A program made the position numbers and the translations under genes. DNA of 23,023 nucleotides from Neoechinorhynchus agilis (Eukaryota > Acanthocephala). The notes under the pieces were generated by a model that worked only from the letters and a program-made list of their open reading frames with translations, did no database searches and was not told the DNA's origin. Shown here piece after piece: positions 17,731 through 23,023 of the stretch. The stretch spans positions 1 through 23,023 of the forward strand of contig JBMGUZ010000044.1 in NCBI GenBank assembly GCA_051530055.1. Direction: 5' to 3'. Position 1 is the first letter of the stretch; each line of letters begins with the position of its first letter.

Positions 17731-18838
17731 TAATACCTTTCTAGGTCTTTCATTGTTGTTATCCCGGGGTGTCCAGTATGTAAGACATCAAGTGCTTTAT
17801 TCCTCAATGCCTGGGCGATTATAAGGCGTTGCAACCATAGGATGACTCCGTCCTCTACTGAAAGCTCTTGTCTGCGAGACGAATATTTATGTAGTTCCGG
17901 AGGGGCCAACCACTCACTAAGTTGAAAAACTGCCGGAGCTGAGCTGATTCCAAATGGCAGTCGTTTGTATCGGAAAAATCCTCGATGGGTCGAGATTGTC
18001 AAGTATTTCCTAGAGTCCGCGTTGGCAGGTAGTTGTAGATAAGCATCTTTCAAATCGAGCCTTGAATACTACTCACCTCCCGCTATTTGGTTGACGATCT
18101 CTTCCCATGTAGGAATGGCGTAGTTATCGATTGTTAGATGTGGATTAATTGTTACTCTAAAGTCTCCGCATATCCTGATATCACCACTGGTTTCCTTGCA
18201 ATCACAATCGGCGCAGCCCAATCGATAGAGTCTTTACGTAGATCCACTTTCTCCAGCACATCTCATTCTAACTGCCTTATCAACTCGTTTTCTACTTTGT
18301 TCTTCAATGTCAGTGGAATTCTTCGACTTGCACATCTTCTCGGTGTGGCATTGGGTTCTATTGCTAGTGATATTTCGGTATTATTGACAGGAGTATTCGA
18401 TTCATCGAAAATCGACTTATTCTTCAATAGTAGCTGATCGATTGAGGTAACGACCGAATCGATATCTGATTCTGTTTGCTGGCTATCAAGCCTGTGGCAT
18501 ACGACATCAGGCCAAGGAACTTCGAAAACGTCTATCCAAGGACGCCCAAATAGACTATACTTCCCGTTTCGTACCACCATGACTTCTAACTGCTTTTGTC
18601 TTTCTCCCAAACTCGCATTGATATTGCATTTTCCCAGGGTTACTAACCGTTTGCCACCATACGCCTTGAGGGGTTTGGCAGCATTCAAAGTTGGCTGGCC
18701 TATTCTACGCCAATATGTCATAGTCAACACCGATACACTGGCACCAGTATCATACTCCATCGTTATTTGTATCCCATTTATTTGGACATCTATTCTTGGA
18801 ATCTGATTCTCCACTATCGTTGTGTGGTTTGCATCCAT
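17679..18838 (-). pseudogene. Gypsy protease and RT region (fossil part)
   Basis: The right-hand frame holds a retropepsin domain with EYDTGASVSVL and a glycine-rich flap-like region, followed by the linker to RT. The left-hand frame holds MKDAYLQLPANADSRKYLTI and RYKRLPFGISSAPAVFQ, core RT blocks, then the start of the integrase (HTGHPGITTMKDLERYYCWW). Part of the Gypsy fossil. Confidence 0.8.
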
Positions 18839-18854
18839 TATCTTATTTAGTTCT

Positions 18855-19655
18855 TCAATTTGATCTACTGGGTACCTTGATCGGCAACACGATCTGAAAT
18901 GACCCGTCCTTTAGCGTTTGAAACAACTCTTGTTCTTTGCTGGACACTGATATTTCGTGCTCTATTCCACATCTTTTACAGCGTTGTTTAGGTCTTTTCT
19001 CCCTCTGATCACGTGTATTATGCCGTTTTCGAATCATGTCAATTTCAAAAAACTTTCCGTCTTGCATATATTTTGCTGTGTACGAATCATTCGGAAGTTC
19101 TTGACCTACATACTGCTTCCTCCACGACGTATTCTTTATCATTTCAAACGTTTCACAAATCTTCATCACGCCGCTCAAAGAAGGTGCTGCCATTTGCAAA
19201 ATTTTGTTCCTCACCTCATCGTGTGGCGTTCCAATCGCTATCTGGTCTCTGATCTGGTCTTCGATCGCATCTTTTTCCGAATTGATGGATTTATTGAAAA
19301 ATTGACACAATCCAGCTTCTTCTCGTAGGTCTACAATCCATGATGCATAAGATTGACCATTTTTCATTTCGTATTGACTAAATGCGAAACGCGCAGCGAC
19401 GATATGGATTGGGCGTGAGTGATGGGTATCCAGCAATTCTATTAATTCATGGTAATCATAATGGTTGACATCTTTTCCCGTATTTAGACTTGACAGTAGT
19501 TGGTATGCCGAGGGCCCAATCCATGATAGGAACATGTTTCTCATCATTAGTCGATCGGTGACATTTTGAGCAGCAAAGTGGAACCCGATTTGTTGTTTGT
19601 AGCTTCGCCGACTTTCTTTTTCCTCAAGAAAGCGCCGGAATCCCGTTGCTCGCAC
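18855..19655 (-). pseudogene. Gypsy gag region (fossil part)
   Basis: A 266-codon frame with a capsid-like helical domain (MMRNMFLSWIGPSAYQLLSS, HYDYHELIELLDTHHS, FAFSQYEMKNGQSYASWIVD) and a CKRCGIEHE start of a nucleocapsid zinc knuckle at its end. This order is typical of Gag in K02A2.6-like Gypsy elements. Part of the Gypsy fossil. Confidence 0.75.
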
Positions 19656-19930
19656 ATTATCCTTCCTGGCAGTCGTGTTCGAATTGGCTAGAGACTCATT
19701 TATTTCACCATATTTTACAATATTCAGTTCTATTCACTTACATGATATAAATTACATTATCATTAAGTAGAGTGGACAAGTTGCTTAAATTGGTTAGGAT
19801 ACTGCTTACTTTAGATTGACTATATTCTTACAGCGTATACTCAAGCTTAAGGCGTAGCTCAAACTTGCTTACGTCCGGAAGCAACTGTTCTAATAATTGT
19901 TGCTGTTATTGGAGAATTGTTCTTAATAAA

Positions 19931-20060
19931 CCACTCTCGTCGCCAGTTGTGGTAGCCATACAACAACAACTTGTTTATTATTCGAAGTCCGTCTTCCAAC
20001 TAGCACACGCTATCTATATGTGTGTGGTCCGAATCGATATTCAAAGAGTATAAAGGGCAA
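19931..20060 (-). repeat. Gypsy primer-binding site and 5' LTR edge (fossil part)
   Basis: On the minus strand, tggcgacgagagtgg (complement of 19931-19945) is a typical TGGCGAC-type tRNA primer-binding site. It lies two bases from an LTR edge ending ...ggctaccaca (plus-strand tgtggtagcc, 19948). An AATAAA about 26 bases inside that edge on the minus strand (complement of 19974-19979) fits the R/U5 part of an LTR. The outer boundary of this LTR is not clear; 20060 is a guess. Confidence 0.5.
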
Positions 20061-21455
20061 AATATTTAATTGGCTGGAAACTGTATTCATCGGAAATGAT
20101 AGTAAAATCCTCATCGGTAAGCTCCGGCGCAACCTGTGTTCGTTATTCAGATCGGCCACAGCCGCTGATCTACAGAACATATTGGCTTGCTTTGACGCAA
20201 ACTTCCTTGGTATAAAAGATTTTGTGATGAGATGACTAGAAGAGGCGTCAATTAATATTTTATTGAAAACTTCTCAGGAGACCTTCGAAGATGATGACCG
20301 AGTTTTTGATATGAGATAGATGAAGAGATTAATATATGTTCCGTTTAAATTGATTTTATCCTTGATCTTTATACCATTATATGAGAAACAGATCATGGGT
20401 AAAACTTTCTTTAGGAAAAATCCGTCTAAATAGTAAGTATAATTATGAAAGGATGGGAATTTTGGTAGGTGTAGTAAATGGTTGTTAAAAAGTCCCAAGA
20501 TATTTGCTATTAAAGTCTGCAATAATTATATCCGTGTCCCAAAAAGGGGGTTTTCATCTGGGTTTTAATAAAAAAGAGACCTTGCGTGGGTTAATGTAAG
20601 CGAATAGGAGAAGTTGGCAAAGTTTGGAGTTTTTGTTTGAAAGAGTAATTTAGCCTCACGATTTTTGCTTAGAACGGATTGTAACCCTCTTGAGAAATCC
20701 AAGCGGTTTCCATTGGGTGATGAACTAAAATTTAAGAGCAAGGAATCATATTTACTGTTATTGACTAGTAAACATGACCCAGTCTCTTGAAAAAATAAAT
20801 GATCAGGATTTGAGAATGCGAAAAAGGGCAAAAGGAGTCTGGGGAGCGATTGGGACGAAATGCATTGTAAGTGACAAATGAAAAATCTAGATTACTATTG
20901 GTTGGGAAATTATTCATTTTTATGAAGGTTTGCCCTTTTTTTATCAAAAGAGGAGTGTGGGGAGAGATGCCATTTTGACGAGGCTGGATCAGAGCCTTCT
21001 TGAGTGGTTACGCTAAGAATATCAATTGCATCTTTTGGGACTATGCTTTCGTTAAAAGGGAGTCCACATTTTTATGCGGCAGAGAGCTTAGTGAGTTGTT
21101 ATTTACAATGTCAAGTGCTGCCTTATCCCAGGCTATATTCGGGGGAATGAATGTTGCTTTAATCATAGGAGATGAAGGGATGTTTGAGACTTCCTTACTT
21201 GTAGAGAAGGAATCCTTTATTATTCGAAAGTTAGAAAGTGAATTTACAAATAGATTGTGGTTGTTTGGAAGGACATATTCGAACGTAAGCGGGTGATTAG
21301 GAGTAATTACAGAAGCACGGACGAGAAGGGCGGTGAACAGCCTGTTATTCCCGGTGGTACTCCCGGAATTATGAAAGGATCGATATTGCTTACCTGCTCA
21401 ATAACCGGAAGTTTAACACACTCACGCTCACGAGATTGAGCTTCATCATAATGAC
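20061..21455. other. Unassigned stretch with long, interrupted coding-like frames
   Basis: No family recognised. On the plus strand a frame through 20235 reads GKIFNWLETVFIGNDSKILI and LFRSATAADLQNILACFDAN, and coding-like sequence continues with sparse stops to about 20430. From 20922 a frame with one TGA (20976) runs to 21294 and includes TFLCGRELSELLFTMSSAAL and FGGMNVALIIGDEGMFETSL. The minus strand is nearly as open (20565-20831, 20765-20947), so the coding strand is not certain. G/C runs are more frequent than in neighbouring DNA. It could be a decayed gene, an organelle-derived insert or part of an unknown element. Confidence 0.3.
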
Positions 21456-23023
21456 GATCCCCCGGTATGGACCAGTCACCAGCGAAGTAAGTGGTGATAT
21501 TCAATGGTCAGTTGAGCAAGAGGAAAATGGTCGCATCTCTTTCATGGATCGGGCAAAAAGAGGCACATTCGAAAGGTTGATGTACCATAAACCTAACTTA
21601 CATTGGAGACCCCCAGTATGGACCAGTCATCAGCGAAGTAGTGATATTCAATGGTCAGTTGAGCAAGAGGAAAATGGTCACATCTCTTTCATGGATCGGG
21701 CAAAAAGAGGCACATTCGAAACGTTGATGTACCATAAACCTAACTTACCTTGGAGACCCCCAGTATGGACCAGTCATTAGCGAAGTAGTGATATTCAATG
21801 GTCAGTTGAGCAAGAGGAAAATGGTCGCATCTCTTTCATGGATCGGGCAAAAAGAGGCACATTCGAAACGTTGATGTACCATAAACCTAACTTACATTGG
21901 AGACCCCCGGTATGGACCAGTCACCAGCGAAGTAAGTGGTGATATTCAATGGTCAGTTGAGCAAGAGGAAAATGGTCACATCTCTTTCATGGATCGGGCA
22001 AAAAGAGGCACATTCGAAAGGTTGATGTACCATAAACCTAACTCACCTTGGAGACCCCCAGTATAGACCAGTCATTAGCGAAGTAGTGATATTCAATGGT
22101 CAGTTGAGCAAGAGGAAAATGGTCACATCTCTTTCATGGATCGGGCAAAAAGAGGCACATTCGAAAGGTTGATGTACCATAAACCTAACTCACCTTGAAG
22201 ACCCCTGGTATGGACCAATCACCAGCGAAGTAAGTGGTGATATTCAATGGTCAGTTGAGCAAGAGGAAAATGGTCGCATCTCTTTCATGGATCGGGCAAA
22301 AAGAGGCACATTCGAAACGTTGATGTACCATAAACCTAACTTACATTGGAGACCCCTGGTATGGACCAATCACCAGCGAAGTAAGTGGTGATATTCAATG
22401 GTCAGTTGAGCAAGAGGAAAATGGTCGCATCTCTTTCATGGATCGGGCAAAAAGAGGCACATTCGAAACGTTGATGTACCATAAACCTAACTTACATTGG
22501 AGACCCCCGGTATGGACCAGTCACCAGCGAAGTAAGTGGTGATATTCAATGGTCAGTTGAGCAAGAGGAAAATGGTCACATCTCTTTCATGGATCGGGCA
22601 AAAAGAGGCACATTCGAAAGGTTGATGTACCATAAACCTAACTTACATTGGAGACCCCAGTATGGACCAGTCATCAGCGAAGTAGTGATATTCAATGGTC
22701 AGTTGAGCAAGAGGAAAATGGTCACATCTCTTTCATGGATCGGGCAAAAAGAGGCACATTCGAAACGTTGATGTACCATAAACCTAACTTACCTTGGAGA
22801 CCCCCAGTATGGACCAGTCATTAGCGAAGTAGTGATATTCAATGGTCAGTTGAGCAAGAGGAAAATGGTCGCATCTCTTTCATGGATCGGGCAAAAAGAG
22901 GAACATTCGAAACGTTGATGTACCATAAACCTAACTTACATTGGAGACCCCCGGTATGGACCAGTCACCAGCGAAGTAAGTGGTGATATTCAATGGTCAG
23001 TTGAGCAAGAGGAAAATGGTCAC
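21456..23023 (+). repeat. Tandem array of 147/151-bp units derived from a Penelope-like RT
   Basis: Units start (at [ga]gtatggaccag) at 21464, 21615, 21762, 21909, 22060, 22207, 22358, 22509, 22659, 22806 and 22953. That is ten whole units and one cut by the window end. Long units (151 bp; the one at 22509 is 150) contain gaagtaagtggtga; short units (147 bp) have gaagtagtga. Order is L S S L S L L L S S L. Each unit encodes DIQWSVEQEENG-[HR]-ISFMD and KRGTFE-[TR]-LMYHKPN. This resembles the RT segment 'IqFTvE.EengrlpFLDvl..R..dGtl.tsVYRKPT' known from Penelope-like elements. Short units keep the frame (49 codons); long units shift it. The array continues past the window. Confidence 0.85.

Larger units (their letters stand above)
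17119..20060 (-). mobile_element. Ty3/Gypsy element, K02A2.6/Mag-like, broken fossil
   Basis: A minus-strand LTR retrotransposon read from right to left: LTR edge and primer-binding site, gag, protease, RT and integrase. The family call rests on the DTGAS protease motif, RT block with RLPFGISSAPAVFQ, and an integrase with H2C2-like, DFAG, SDNG and NGLVERF blocks typical of K02A2.6-like Gypsy elements. It is shorter than a full element and broken, with roughly half a dozen interruptions. No left LTR is seen; the integrase end abuts the 257-bp repeat. Age cannot be dated, as there is no LTR pair; the readable frames suggest a moderately old insertion. Confidence 0.85.

Noticed and set aside
17426-17824. 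Plus-strand 132-codon frame within the Gypsy integrase
   Set aside because: Shadow of the integrase core on the minus strand, which carries the DDE blocks.
20061-21300. Mitochondrial DNA insert
   Set aside because: No cox, nad, cob, rRNA or tRNA sequence was recognised on either strand; one Trp-like TGA is not enough.
21436-21780. The 114-codon frame across the first array units as a real gene
   Set aside because: It is open only because two adjacent units keep the same frame; long units shift it, and it reads as amplified RT-like sequence with no gene-level ends.
21456-23023. CRISPR array
   Set aside because: Units are 147-151 bp, contiguous and nearly identical throughout, with no unique spacers; the rest of the window is clearly eukaryotic.
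1-23023. tRNA or rRNA genes
   Set aside because: No B-box-like GGTTCGAATCC with a matching A box, and no rRNA core sequence, was seen on either strand by eye; a covariance-model scan would be decisive.

Overview
The window looks like gene-poor, repeat-laden nuclear DNA of an invertebrate animal. This rests on an AT-rich background with no prokaryotic operon structure, animal-type poly(A) hexamers, and fragments of at least six classes of eukaryotic mobile element: two or three kinds of LINE, a Penelope-like element, a hAT transposon with a ZBED/GTF2I-repeat-like transposase, and a Ty3/Gypsy element of K02A2.6/Mag-like type. I cannot place the species. Nothing here looks like a conserved housekeeping gene.

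Layout, left to right. Positions 141-840 (minus) hold the endonuclease part of an RTE-like LINE. Positions 1744-3000 (plus) hold reverse transcriptase (RT) pieces of a second LINE type that ends in a CCHC/RHxxxN domain like the restriction-like endonuclease (RLE) of R2-type elements. The end of that LINE, joined to a stretch with an open frame on the opposite strand, recurs three times: copy A (2406-3513), copy B (9205-10447) and copy C (14783-15988). Copy A is cut by a pair of 366-bp direct repeats (3514-4333). A hAT transposase remnant lies at 4742-5032. A low-complexity Ser/Thr-rich reading frame lies at 5968-6668. Positions 7389-9204 are a run of three different LINE 3' regions joined end to end, leading straight into copy B.

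The middle (about 10.7-14.4 kb) is the least mobile-element-like part. It holds a decayed minus-strand coding region (10702-11495), the only clean gene candidate of the window (12064-12909, a 281-residue acidic protein with about five degenerate 24-residue modules starting PPPGF), a small ORF at 14111-14356, and one copy of a 257-bp dispersed repeat. Its second copy (16862-17118) directly abuts the broken Gypsy element (about 17119-20060, minus), whose gag, protease, RT, integrase, primer-binding site and LTR edge can be seen.

The right end (21456-23023, running off the window) is a tandem array of 147/151-bp units. Each unit encodes a short RT segment that I read as Penelope-like, and the units are ordered in a seven-unit higher-order pattern. 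Together these parts look like a heterochromatin-like mobile-element graveyard with an emerging satellite at its edge. The PPPGF-repeat protein and the retroelement-derived satellite are the two most interesting items.
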